Positions 1 through 9,677 of a stretch of DNA of 64,000 bases are shown here, piece after piece. This DNA comes from Tremella fuciformis. Its lineage: Eukaryota > Basidiomycota > Tremellomycetes > Tremellales > Tremellaceae. Below the pieces are notes generated by a model. It was not told the DNA's origin. It made no database searches and worked only from the letters and a program-made list of their open reading frames with translations. A program made the position numbers and the translations under genes. Position 1 is the first letter of the stretch, and each line of letters begins with the position of its first letter. The stretch covers positions 6,510,001 through 6,574,000 of the forward strand of contig CP136490.1 of assembly GCA_032768795.1 (NCBI GenBank). Reading direction: 5' to 3'.

Positions 1-204
1 GGAGGTCTGCGACCTCCTGCTCTCGGAATCATCCGTGGACGTGTTGCGCTCTTGAGTGACGCTGACGGACCGGGTGGCGAAGGTGATGATAGGGCGCGTG
101 GTCACTGGGTCGGCGGCCATCGTGGGATCCGGAAAGGCGAAGCACTCGGACTGCTCATGCTTCTGGAGCTCTTGGCTTTCCTTAGACGTGGTCTGTGTAG
201 CCAT
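1..204 (-). CDS. N-terminal part of an unknown protein, cut by the window edge
   Basis: An open frame runs from an ATG at 204 to the window edge without a stop and gives 68 residues. It begins MATQTTSKESQELQKHEQ and is rich in Ser, Thr, Glu and Gln, as expected of a disordered N-terminus. No domain can be recognised. It is read leftwards, like the three paralogues to its right. The rest of the gene lies outside the window, so no function is proposed. Confidence 0.5.
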   Translation of the reverse strand, partial: MATQTTSKESQELQKHEQSECFAFPDPTMAADPVTTRPIITFATRSVSVTQERNTSTDDSESRRSQTS

Positions 205-528
205 GTCGACAGAAGGCGCGCAAACACGGCGATAAAGCTGACAGCTGATGGACGTGAGAAGCCAGGGGACTTGCTGGTCCCGCGCACGGATGCCCTCAGC
301 CCATCTTCTTATGTCGCGGCGCACTACATATCGCCATACGTAGTGGCTGGCGTAGCTGAGAAGGTGGGATCATGTGAATATTCAGCAGTGAGGAAGGGGA
401 CACGCTCGCCTACGGGGTGTGACAGGCTTCAAAGGACGGCTACAAATGGCGGAGACCAGACAAGCTGAGTCCAGAGCCCCGCTCTCACGGTCCGAAGAAA
501 GTCCGGACGAGTCACATGTGACATGCAT
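205..528. other. Intergenic, no gene seen
   Basis: This stretch should hold the promoter of the leftmost gene and the 3' end of the first paralogue. Open frames crossing it have no family features and no convincing start. I see no repeat or RNA gene. Confidence 0.4.
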
Positions 529-957
529 TCATCCCCCCGCCGGGCGATAGGTGTAGCTGGGGACATATGTGCGTGACGCTCTCGTCGCGGCCTGCGACGG
601 CTTGTCGACTAGGTAGAACCAGCGTGTCGCCGTGCCACAGCCACCACGCAATATCTCTGGCTTCTTGTGTCCCACACGGTTCGTGCCATAGGCGACCGAC
701 CGAAGCGTGTACTCCCAGATCTGATTGAATTCACTTTCAGTGGGATCTCTGATAACGGTCTTCAAGCTGCTCTCGAAAGAGAGACGAATCTCTTGCTTCG
801 TTTCTGCGGACAGCACGTTGTGGGCCCGTCCTTGCATGTCGGTCAGCTCCAATGGCATACCAATGACGGTGCCGCCGGCTTCATGTTGGAATTCGAGATC
901 ACCCAGAGTGAAACGTCCTTCGAACCAGCGACTCAACTCGGTGTTAGTGGCTGTCAT
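529..957 (-). CDS. Small protein of a local tandem family, copy A
   Basis: An intronless frame of 142 residues. The first ATG is at 957; the frame stays open slightly further upstream but with no other ATG close by. It shares a core with copies B and C: an I-W-x-Y-(T/S) block (residues 80-84 here), A-Y-G exactly nine residues later (89-91), then P-x-I (100-102) and W-F (113-114). The middle also has a weakly shared amphipathic stretch. There is no signal peptide or membrane segment, so a small soluble protein is likely. The family is not recognised and no function is proposed. The three copies share strand and spacing, which suggests tandem duplication followed by strong divergence. Confidence 0.6.
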   Translation of the reverse strand: MTATNTELSRWFEGRFTLGDLEFQHEAGGTVIGMPLELTDMQGRAHNVLSAETKQEIRLSFESSLKTVIRDPTESEFNQIWEYTLRSVAYGTNRVGHKKPEILRGGCGTATRWFYLVDKPSQAATRASRTYVPSYTYRPAGG

Positions 958-1451
958 GATCACGCAGATTTGGGCTGTCGGGTTGTATATTGCTATTGGG
1001 CGGTTGAGTGATCCAAGTCAGCGCCAGGTTCTCTTGTATCGTCGATATCGCATGAACGCAAGGCGTGTGATCGTGAATGGCATGTGACGAGCGGTGACCA
1101 TGTGAATATGGGAACGTCGATACACGACCCGGCGCGAGTCTCACACAACCAACGCGCGAGTGAACAACGGGACATCGCACCTGTTCATCTTGTGAGCCGC
1201 AACGCCTAGCGTGATGGTCGGCGGTCCCTACTGGGTCGAATGGGCGATGAAGTGAGTTGCCCATATCAGAAGAAGATACTCTGCGTTTACTTTGCGGTTG
1301 GGACATTTGTTCCTGCGAAGGATCGGGTGCAACGGGAAGAAAGGCCTGATCGGAGCAAAATGAAACATGCGCACGGATCGAAGGACGACAGTTGCACCTT
1401 CCTCGACGGGGCTCACACATTATTGAAATCTTGCATGCACTGTCAGATAAA
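958..1451. other. Spacer between tandem copies A and B
   Basis: About 490 bp that should contain the promoter of copy A and the 3' region of copy B. Overlapping open frames on both strands lack any shared motif. No RNA gene or repeat is apparent. Confidence 0.35.
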
Positions 1452-1952
1452 TTACGAGTGAGTCCGCCTCGAATTCGATGGCCTAGACATTCTCAAATAA
1501 GTAGAGGGATCGAACGAGTCGGGCTGCATGACAGCCTCTTCGACCGGCATGATCGACAGGTGGAACCACTGGTCGCGCTGGCAGACAGGCCGCGCGCTTA
1601 CAATGTCCGGCCGCGTGACCGACTCCACGCCATACGCCGCCGCGAGGACCGAGTACGTCCAGATGGTGCTGATCTCCCTCGCATCCGGACGCTTGCGCAC
1701 GATGCTCAGATGGGTGAAGAAGACGCACGTTATTACATCGCTGGCTTCCCTGCTCAAGTCCACATACGGTTCTGCCCTTTCACTCCTGCGTGTAGATCCC
1801 TGGCGAGGTCGGAGGGTGAACGGCATCTGGATAGAGACTGGGAAGACGCAAGTATCGACAGCGACGTCTGGCAGGGTGAAGTCCGCTGAGAGCCAGCTTG
1901 CAAGCTCGGCATTGGGGTCGTGGCCATATAACTGAGCGTTCAAGGTAGACAT
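1452..1952 (-). CDS. Small protein of a local tandem family, copy B
   Basis: An intronless frame of 166 residues from an ATG at 1952. The family core is present: I-W-T-Y-S at 97-101, A-Y-G at 106-108 (again nine residues after the Ile), P-D-I at 115-117 and W-F at 129-130. It is longer than copies A and C by a central Arg-rich insertion (about residues 48-63) and by the tail. Two nearby cysteines have no evident role. No known domain is recognised. Sequence outside the core is poorly conserved, so these are old or fast-evolving duplicates. Confidence 0.6.
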   Translation of the reverse strand: MSTLNAQLYGHDPNAELASWLSADFTLPDVAVDTCVFPVSIQMPFTLRPRQGSTRRSERAEPYVDLSREASDVITCVFFTHLSIVRKRPDAREISTIWTYSVLAAAYGVESVTRPDIVSARPVCQRDQWFHLSIMPVEEAVMQPDSFDPSTYLRMSRPSNSRRTHS

Positions 1953-2279
1953 GGGTACACTGACCTGCACTGATGGAGATCGAGGTAAGACGATGGGTTG
2001 ATTGGTTATCGGGGTCAGGATATCTGGGCTCGTGGCAGTGCAACGCAGGGCTCGAGCAGCGCCGCCGTTGCGTGCGACCGTGAGAGCGGAAGATGATACT
2101 CATGAGAATGCGAACCTCGGGCATTCATCAATGAAAGGACATCGCATTGCCGCTCACCCTGACCATCTCTTTGTGATAGCATACCAGCTCAAAACAGCAA
2201 GACAAAGCCCTCAAATTTTCATTCATGCTCTTATATCCAGCAAATACTCTACCATTCGTGCAGACGGCAAATGCCCTGG
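1953..2279. other. Spacer between tandem copies B and C
   Basis: About 330 bp without a supported gene. It is locally AT-richer near 2160-2260, which fits non-coding sequence. Confidence 0.35.
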
Positions 2280-2714
2280 TCACGCAGCCGTCTGCGTGTC
2301 ACCTTTATCCGTCTCAGCAGTCTCATGTGTGCACTCGGGTAGCGCGGCTGCCTTGAGATCAAACCATACCTCCTTCCGAGAACCGGGATAATCGGCCATG
2401 ATGGGCGGAAGGTCAATCTGGTCTGGTCCGTATGCGTACGACAAACACGTGTACTGCCAAATGTCGTTCATCTCTCTAGCGACAGGGACGCGGCGAATGG
2501 ATTGCAGATTTGTCTTGAATGAATTATGAATGCGGGATATATGTCTCTTTGACGGGAGTGGCTGCCATGTCCCGCTCGCAGAGACCAAGTATGGCTGCAT
2601 GCGGATGGACCGGACACGGCTCGACCGGTCCACAGTCATTTCGGGGTCGGGCCAGTACCAGCCCTCGTCGAAGCAGCTTCGCAGCAACGTGGCGGTATCA
2701 TCGGTAGTGGTCAT
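2280..2714 (-). CDS. Small protein of a local tandem family, copy C
   Basis: I start this copy at the ATG at 2714, giving 144 residues, nearly the length of copy A. The open frame continues upstream to about 3167, but that part is Arg-rich and unlike the other copies. The family core is I-W-Q-Y-T (85-89), A-Y-G (94-96), P-P-I (103-105) and W-F (117-118), with the same nine-residue step between the Ile and A-Y-G. The C-terminus is acidic and Thr-rich. The function is unknown. It is the copy nearest the RhoGAP gene, which ends at 3164 on the same strand. Confidence 0.6.
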   Translation of the reverse strand: MTTTDDTATLLRSCFDEGWYWPDPEMTVDRSSRVRSIRMQPYLVSASGTWQPLPSKRHISRIHNSFKTNLQSIRRVPVAREMNDIWQYTCLSYAYGPDQIDLPPIMADYPGSRKEVWFDLKAAALPECTHETAETDKGDTQTAA

Positions 2715-3163
2715 TCTCGGTGAAGGATTGAACCGACTGGGCGCGCAGGTGTACATATGTCGCGAAGGGTATCGCGACCACGTATCATTCTTATAGGCGT
2801 CTCGGCAGTCGTTGGCGGGCGATGTTGTATGTAGTCGACGTCTCCGCCCCGACTGGAAGTCAATGTCACCATTTGAAGTCCAGAATCGCTTGGATTGCGC
2901 CATGCGCTTTGTGGTCCTTCCTGCACATGATGATTGAGTCAAAGGAGGTCGTACTATGTGACAGCGTGAACCAGCTGTACGACCTGCGGTCTGGACCATC
3001 ACAACGGTTGTCGAGGTGATTGTTCTGTCGGGGTCGTTAGACCAGACGTGATCTGCGTGAGACGCATTGCGCGGCAAAGGTGCCGCTCCTCCGCTGTGAT
3101 GTTTGACGCCTGGTCTTTTGAGCCGCAAGACAATATTTCGTGTACCAGGTTGACGATCCGACC
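2715..3163. other. Spacer upstream of copy C
   Basis: About 450 bp between copy C and the end of the RhoGAP gene. The minus frame is open but has an Arg-rich composition typical of non-coding GC-rich DNA. Nothing else was recognised. Confidence 0.35.
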
Positions 3164-4591
3164 TCACAAGCCCTGTTTCGAGCTCTGTGCGACCCAGATG
3201 TCGAGGAGGCCCACAAGAGTCATTCCCCCTTGCCCTTCGGGCACCGCGCCCCCGGTCATGGCTTTCGGAAGGGATTTGCCAGGCGGCAGGCAGAGTGAGG
3301 CATCTTCTAGAGGATTAGGGCCGCGGATGAGGACGGGAGCGGTGACAATCGCCAGCGCCAGCGAGGACATCTTGGTGGTGCTCTCGTACGCGACAACCTC
3401 TTGTAGAGATTCGACCAGGTGCGTTAACAGAACCCGAGCGGCCTCCGTCAGGACGGGAAGAAAGACGTGAGTGATACTGACACGTGAGTCAAATTACCAG
3501 TTGGACAGGGCAGACGTACTCCTCAACAGTCTTGATCGATCTGATCGAGGCATAGGTCGATGGCGGTAGGAGCGGCTCGGACAAGCTGCCGTATATTCGG
3601 TGCAGGATCTTCGGTGGCAAGAGGGGGTCGTCTTTTGCCAGGTCACGCCAGGGTAGGTGAGGTTGGACATCTGGTGGCAGATCGAGCAGAGAGATCAGGG
3701 CCGGCAGGAATGCGGACTACACAAGATCAGTGTCCGTCTCTGCATGTCCTGAACAATTGCATGGCCATTCACATTGGACGTCCGACGAAAGATACCCTCT
3801 GTGCCAGTGCATTCGGCCAAGATCACCTCACCTAGCACCGAAAGTAGAGGCGGCACCTTTCCACCGGCATCTTTGACCAAGTCCTTAGCCGTGCGGTCCC
3901 AGTATCCTCGGCCGGCCAGCTGGCCATCAGACAATCGGACCGGGTTACCGGTCAGGGGGAGTGCTAGTGGCAAGTAGCTGGCGGCGTTCGATATGAGTGC
4001 CATAGCCCCGGTGGGAGGATCACGCTGGTTCTTCGCTTCCTCCGCCAAGGTCGGAAGGTTGACATATAGACCATCCAGGTTGACGTCGTAAGATTCTGTC
4101 AAGGCCTTGACAGACGGAACGAAGCGGAGCTTTGGGTATGCTTTGGGCGACATGAACGGTAGCAAAAGGTTGAGGGTAGCTTGAGTGAAGCGAGTAGGAT
4201 GAATGATGTACAGTCGCTTGAGGTTCTTGCGCAATCTGATGTACATCAGATGGGCTGTGCGTCAAAGGGGGAAGGCGTACCTGCGTGGTACCCTTCGCCA
4301 ATTCCATACCCACCACAAGCTGCCTGGCAGCCTGCTCTTCTGTCCCTTGCGCAGAGTGGAAGTGGCTGAGAGAACGACGAGGGTGTACTCGGTGCTGAGC
4401 CAGCCCAAGATCTTGTCGAGCCGCGCTAGGGTGGCGGTGAAGAGTGCGTCATCCGAAATGAGCGGGCTGGTCTGTTCGACCGCATCGAGCGAGAGGACGA
4501 CGATGGGGAGTGCAAGGGGGTCAGGGTGGGGCTGAGGGAGGCGATAGATGATATGCGAGTCTTTTGGCGGTGGTGTATTCAAGGTGGACAT
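3164..4591 (-). CDS. p50RhoGAP-type protein (CRAL-TRIO/Sec14-like plus RhoGAP)
   Basis: A multi-exon gene starting MSTLNTPPPKDSH at 4591. The first exon has the beta-strand block Y-T-L-V-V-L-S-A typical of a CRAL-TRIO_2 lipid-binding domain. An intron of about 45 bp near 4215-4262 joins PRR to LRKNLKRLYIIHPTRF, the hallmark helix and strand of that domain in ARHGAP1-like proteins. A RhoGAP domain follows with V-P-P-L-L and E-G-I-F-R-R, where the first Arg is the expected GTPase-activating finger. The last exon carries P-V-L-I-R-G-P-N-P and ends at 3164. Family members stimulate GTP hydrolysis by Rho/Cdc42 at membranes. The C-terminal RhoGAP exons between about 3370 and 3720 are less certain. 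Confidence 0.8.
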
Positions 4592-4931
4592 GGCGGGGAG
4601 GGAGCGGCGGGGACGATGATGAAGAGGCAAAGCCAAAGAGATGGAGTGGATGGATTCATCAACTTTAGCTCGGCGCGTCGACTTCTCGCCGACGACAGGC
4701 ACGGCGATGAACGGCTTGGACCCTGAAATGCCCCTCGAAAGTCACGTGACAAGAGATCGCAATCACGCAATAGCAAGATGGTTCGGGTTTGGAATTTCAG
4801 AGACAAAGTCGGAAGACCGAGTGCGACGAGAAGCGCAGATGAGTGGGCCAGGGGTGGGTAGCGATGGATGCATGACGATTGCCGTTTGCCACCTACTCTT
4901 TATCTTGTCGTTGTTGTTGCTGCTGTCCAAA

Positions 4932-6493
4932 ATGGCCGCCCGCTCGCTGCCCTCGCTCGTCCGCCACGCCTCTACCTCTGCGGCCCCCCGGCCAAAAGTG
5001 CTTGTCATCGGTGGAGGTGTGTCCTCGTTCCCCGCTCCCCGCTCGTCCTCGACGACAGGTGCTGATGGTGATCAACAGGTACCGCCGGTCTGGCTGTCGC
5101 AAACCAGGTGTACAACTCGTTCAAAGCGCAGGGCAAGGCTTTGGCAGATGGCGATGTGTCCATTGTCGACGTGAGGCGTTCCCAAGCCTAGAAGGGGCGA
5201 GCTGACGGCAGAACAACCCGTACCACGACTACCAGCCCGGATGGACGGTCGTCGGCTCGGGCCTCGAGGCGAAGCAGACCTACCGCCGCCCTCTGGCTTC
5301 TCTCATCCCGCGACACATCGGGCGCATCGAGCAGCGTGCGGCGGGTTTCGAGCCGAGCTCGAACCAGGTCGTCCTCGAGGACGGCAGCAAGGTCGCCTAC
5401 GACTACCTCGTGGTCGCCGCCGGCCTGTCGATCAACTACGACAAGGTCAAGGGCCTGCCCGAGGCGCTGCAGGATGTATCGGGATCCAAGGTGTCGACCA
5501 TCTACTCGTACGAGACGGCCGACAAGACGTGGGACCTCATCCGCTCGTTTGACGGCAAGGGCGAGGCGGTATTCACCCAGCCATTCGGCGTGATCAAATG
5601 CGCAGGAGGTCAGTCTGGCCCCTTGCGGATCCCTGGGCGCGTGGGCTGACGGACAGCGCCCCAGAAGATCAACTACATGGCCGACTCGTACTGGAAGTCG
5701 CAGAACACACCGCATCACTCCACCTTCATCACCGGCATGCCCACCATGTTCGGCCAGCCCGACTACTCCAAGGCGCTCAACGCGCTGCGCGAGCAGAAGG
5801 GCATCAGCGCCGAGTTCAACACCAACCTCATCGAGGTCCGGCCGAAAGACAAGGTCGCCGTGTTCGAGCAGCTCGCCGGGGACAACAAGGGCCAGAAGGT
5901 CGAGCGCGAGTTCGGCATGCTGCACGTCACGCCGCCCATGGGCCCGCTCGAGTGGATCAAGAAGAGCCCGCTGGCCGATGCGGCCGGGTGGGTGGATGTG
6001 AACCAGGGCACGCTGCAGCACAAGAAGTTTGAGAACGTCTTTGCGCTGGGAGACGCGAGCTCGCTGCCAACGTCCAAGGTGCGCGCGCTCTGTCACACGC
6101 CGCGAAGAGGGTGCTGACTGTAGACCGCGGCGGCCATCACTGCCCAGGCCCCGGTGCTCACACACAACCTGACCACGCTCATGAACACCGGCAAGGTCGG
6201 CGAAGCCATCTACGACGGGTACACCTCGTGCCCGCTCTTCGTGTCTCGCGGCGAGCTCCTGCTGGCCGAGTTCAAATACGGGCTCGCGAAAAAAGAGACG
6301 TTCGGCACCCTCACCGACCAGTCCATTCCTAACCGGTAAGCTTCTGGCGTTGGAAAGCCGCGAAGCAGTACTGAGAAGCAGCGCCTTCTACCACCTCACC
6401 AAGGACGTCATCCCTCGGTTCTACTTCTCGCACATGGTCAAGGGCGAGTGGTTCGGTCCCCGAGGCATCTTCCCGCCCCAGTTTGCGGCTTAA
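4932..6493 (+). CDS. SQOR: Mitochondrial sulfide:quinone oxidoreductase
   Basis: This enzyme oxidises H2S at the inner mitochondrial membrane and passes electrons to ubiquinone. A basic, Ser-rich presequence (MAARSLPSLVRHASTS) leads into the FAD-binding strand K-V-L-V-I-G-G-G. Six exons join cleanly through five short GT-AG introns (starting near 5017, 5178, 5609, 6079 and 6341). Both redox cysteines known from the human enzyme are kept, one in C-A-G-A-P-Q-K and one in Y-T-S-C-P-L. The second FAD motif G-D-A-S-S-L-P-T-S-K-T is present. The C-terminus F-Y-F-S-H-M-V-K-G...G-P-R-G is the membrane-anchoring tail. Length is about 455 residues, usual for type II SQR (S. pombe Hmt2). The C/T-rich leader just upstream fits a promoter. 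Confidence 0.93.
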
Positions 6494-6878
6494 CACAGTA
6501 CGTAGGGAGAGTGAGCACAGAGGGGGAAGGAGGGAGCATTGTTGCATCGTAGGGGGTATCTGCATTGCATCGCATCGCGTCGACGACGGAGACGTACGCA
6601 CGTTCGTCCTCCTCGCTTCTTCTGACGCCATGTCTCCTCCGACGACTGACGAGCGGGAAGGCGGGAGCGGCGATTCGAAGCATCGTGAAAGGAGGTGCGA
6701 GTGTGCAGTGCCCCATATTTGCCTCATTACCGCTCATCAAGAAGAAGCTGTCGTCTGACCTGTGTCTTTCCCCATCCTCACACACATCCTCATCCCACAT
6801 CACAGACAGACAAAAGCCACCGCTGATAGCTCATCACTGAATTCTGACACTGCTCTGATACTGTTGTAGTTGACGAAG
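6494..6878. other. Intergenic, no gene seen
   Basis: This is the 3' region of the sulfide:quinone oxidoreductase gene and the promoter of the phosphatase gene. Short open frames on both strands have no family features. Confidence 0.4.
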
Positions 6879-7808
6879 ATGCTCCTCTACCTGGTCCGAC
6901 ACGGCAAGACCGACTAGTATGGATTCTCCGAGTTGTTCATGGCCTAGCTGACAGCAGTAACGACGAGGGACTCGTCCAAGGACACGTGGACGTGCCGCTC
7001 AATATTCAAGGCAGGTGGCAAGCTGAGCGGCTCGCTGAGCATCTGCGCATGGTCCCCGTGAAGGAAGTATGGACGTCCGATCTCGTCAGGGCGGAAGAGG
7101 TCGGTCTTCTCCAAAAAAAAAACATGAAGAATATGAGCATTTCCAGGAGAGCTGACGGGCAGACCGCCAAGGCTATCGTTGCCCTGCAGCCGCGGGCGAG
7201 CCTGCGCATAGATCCGCGCTTGCGAGAGAGGAATTACGGGGAGTTGGAGGGGAAGAAGTGGTTGGACAAGGGGAACATCGAGTATACGCCGGAGAGCGAG
7301 GCCGAGTGGGTGCATCGCACCAGAGGATAGGGAAGCTGATCCGCCTAGACTATTTCAGCGACTACACCTTTGGCTGTCCTCGCTCATCCAGACCAACACC
7401 CCTCTCACCTCGCCCCTCTCCACACCCCGCACACCTATCTCGCCCGCCGATCCAGGCGCAGGCACGATCATCGCCGTCACACATCAAGTCTGCCTGCGCG
7501 CCCTCTTGCGTATCCTGCTGGGTGCAGAAGGAGACAAGGCTCTGGCGGGTCTCGAACCGCGCAGTCCAGTCGAAGTGAACGTACCGCCTGGCGTGGATAC
7601 GGCCTTGCCGTCTGGCAACACCGCCGTGGCCATTGTTCGGGTGTGGTGGGAGGACGCGATGGACCCGGAGAAGCTGGGCGAGTTGGTGGCGCGGGGTAGA
7701 CTTGAGGCGTGGGGCTTGGACGATCACCTGGATGTAGATGAGCGGGAGGGAGCTGCCGCCGCTACTGGAGGCGATTACTTTGCTGGTGCGCATCTGGAGC
7801 TGGACTGA
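6879..7808 (+). CDS. Histidine phosphatase (phosphoglycerate mutase-like)
   Basis: The protein begins MLLYLVRHGKTD with the catalytic R-H-G motif of the histidine phosphatase superfamily. An intron right after that (about 6918-6955) joins to Y-S-N-D-E-G-L-V-Q-G-H, the usual second block. A second intron holding a run of ten A (7091-7159) joins V-R-A-E-E to T-A-K-A-I. A third follows E-A-E-W (about 7307). R-E-R-N-Y-G-E-L-E-G is the acid/base region, and I-I-A-V-T-H-Q carries the second catalytic His. Length is about 270 residues. Relatives include fructose-2,6-bisphosphatase-like and broad-specificity phosphatases, so the substrate cannot be given. Confidence 0.85.
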
Positions 7809-8071
7809 CCACTGTGCGACTTTGTTCCCTTTGAGTGTGTACGTATTGCTCGTATGACCGTTGATTGTGCATGGTATTTCTCCTTCTTCAGCTAGCGTAG
7901 TTCGGCATTCAAGGCCTTCTTGCTGGCCTTCGTCGGTCGCCGCCTTGCCGTAAAGGAGCACCTGGCGTCGTCTCCGACGTGAGTGCGTCTGCACACGACC
8001 ACCAGCATAAGTAGTCAGACGAGCTCGGTCAATGGACCGTATCCCAGCTCTACAATCCTCCAACACGTACC

Positions 8072-8474
8072 ATGAGCACCCTACGCACCACCTCATCGAC
8101 CACCATGACGGTCCTAGCACATGGGACAGTCACATTTTCTCCCACTGTGAGCTGGCAAAGCCTGCAGCTGTCAGAGGGCAGCATTGAGACTTCAGCGGAC
8201 TTGACGGTGCACGGCATGCAGGGCCCGCTGATGCTCAGATCAGCCGATCAGGTACGACCTCGGCACTCGTTGTCTGACCAGGCCAGAAGCAGATCCTGGC
8301 CAGAATACCGGAGACGTATTGTTCGCCCTGCGGGGAGAAGCGAATGGCCCGGCATGGCGAACAGATGACGGAACAGAAGTCTTGCGTCTGGTCTACCAAG
8401 GGGCCTTTACCCGTCCCGAGCCGGGCGTGAGTGTCAGAGGCGAGGGAGAGTTCTTAGCCACCATACGCTTGTGA
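8072..8474 (+). CDS. Possible small gene, unknown function, reading frame uncertain
   Basis: A frame starts MSTLRTTSSTTMTV at 8072 and is Ser/Thr-rich. From about 8287 another frame looks better coded, with the blocks D-V-L-F-A-L-R-G-E and V-R-G-E-G-E-F-L-A-T-I-R-L before a stop at 8472-8474. The two frames are not joined by any ordinary intron I can place: the only GT-AG pair between them would give a 30 or 34 bp intron. Either an unusual splice, a frameshift or a chance open frame is possible. No domain is recognised. Confidence 0.35.
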
Positions 8475-9677
8475 GACAATGCAGACGATGCGATTGTCCT
8501 GGTAAGAACCCCAAAACTCGCCGCCAGCCCAGCCCAGCGCCGGCCTAGGCACCGTACCCCGTGGCCCGTGACTGGGCTGGACCGCGCCGGGCTGCCGTAA
8601 TCAGTAATCAGCCCTCTATTATCTCTGGCGATGACTATCCGGCTCAGGACGACGATGAGGAGACGTTGACGGTCGATGAGCAGCTCCCATCAGCGACGAC
8701 AGGTGTCAAGGAGCGCCTCGGTGTCCTCACGTGCTCCACCGTTCTGTCGACTGGACAGCATGACGTCTCTGCTGTTGCGGCTGTCCCAACAGATGTGATA
8801 GCTCGCGCGACAAACATCCGCCAAGACGTCTTTTTATCTCAGGGTCACCTTCGGACTGGACGAGGGGAATTTTTTGGGGTCTTTGTCTCTGAAGCTCTGC
8901 TCTTTCGCCTGGCTGGGACGGCTAGAGACGCCGCCTGGAAGAAGGGAGAAGGGGTGCAAACATCCGACGCAGCAGCAGGTCTTGCGGATGGTCGTCTCTT
9001 CTTGTATCTCATCATCGTCTTTATTTCGACATCGACACGTCGACTGACCTGGGTGCCACCTGCCACTCGTTGCTCGCCATCGCTGCTTCAGTAGAGAGGC
9101 ACGAGGAGGAAAGGATCAAAGGAGAAGCAAGGTGTAAAAGAGGCAAAAGGAGGGTTGATTGTTGGGGTGAAACGCACCGGACACTTCAGCTCGGACCTCT
9201 TCCTCTTCCCCGTCTATCCTCTCTACTCTCCTTTTCAACACTGCCTCCCTTCCTCTTCATCGCTCCCACACCACATCTTCCCTCGACGTCGAGTACCACA
9301 CGCTCGACACTGGACGACAGCTGCCGTCCACCCACTTTCTTTCATCTTCGACCGACCAAACGTCCGACCTACACCAGCCTGTCCTTTCTCTATTCGCCAT
9401 CCCCCCCTTTTGCACCCCTTTGACCGAGGTGTTGATCACCCATTAACCCAATCCAACACCCCATCACCATTTCCGGGTGTCGTATTCATCGCATCATCAC
9501 CTCTTTCCGTCTCACATCTTTTTGATCATCCACGTGAGTTCACCCAAACATTCGACAAGACTCGACGAAACGGGAGAGGACGGGGCTGACGCTGACGCTT
9601 GGTCCTCTGCCCGCCTTCACCTGCCATCACGACCTATCTCTCACGACGTCTAGTCCGAGTCTTGACTCTTCATCACC
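8475..9677. promoter_or_regulatory. Long upstream region with a pyrimidine-rich tract
   Basis: About 1.2 kb precedes the membrane-protein gene at 9678. The segment 9180-9500 is dominated by C and T on the plus strand, as is common at tremellomycete promoters and 5' leaders. An open frame at 8561-9094 has no domain and a composition unlike its coding neighbours, so I do not call it. The leader may contain a 5'UTR intron, because GT-AG pairs exist, but none can be proven. Confidence 0.4.

Noticed and set aside
5188..6165. A 325-codon open frame on the strand opposite the sulfide:quinone oxidoreductase
   Set aside because: It is the mirror of a strongly biased GC-rich coding region and has no domain or intron structure of its own.
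8561..9094. A 177-codon plus-strand frame as a gene
   Set aside because: No domain, atypical composition and position in the long leader of the next gene make it a likely chance frame.
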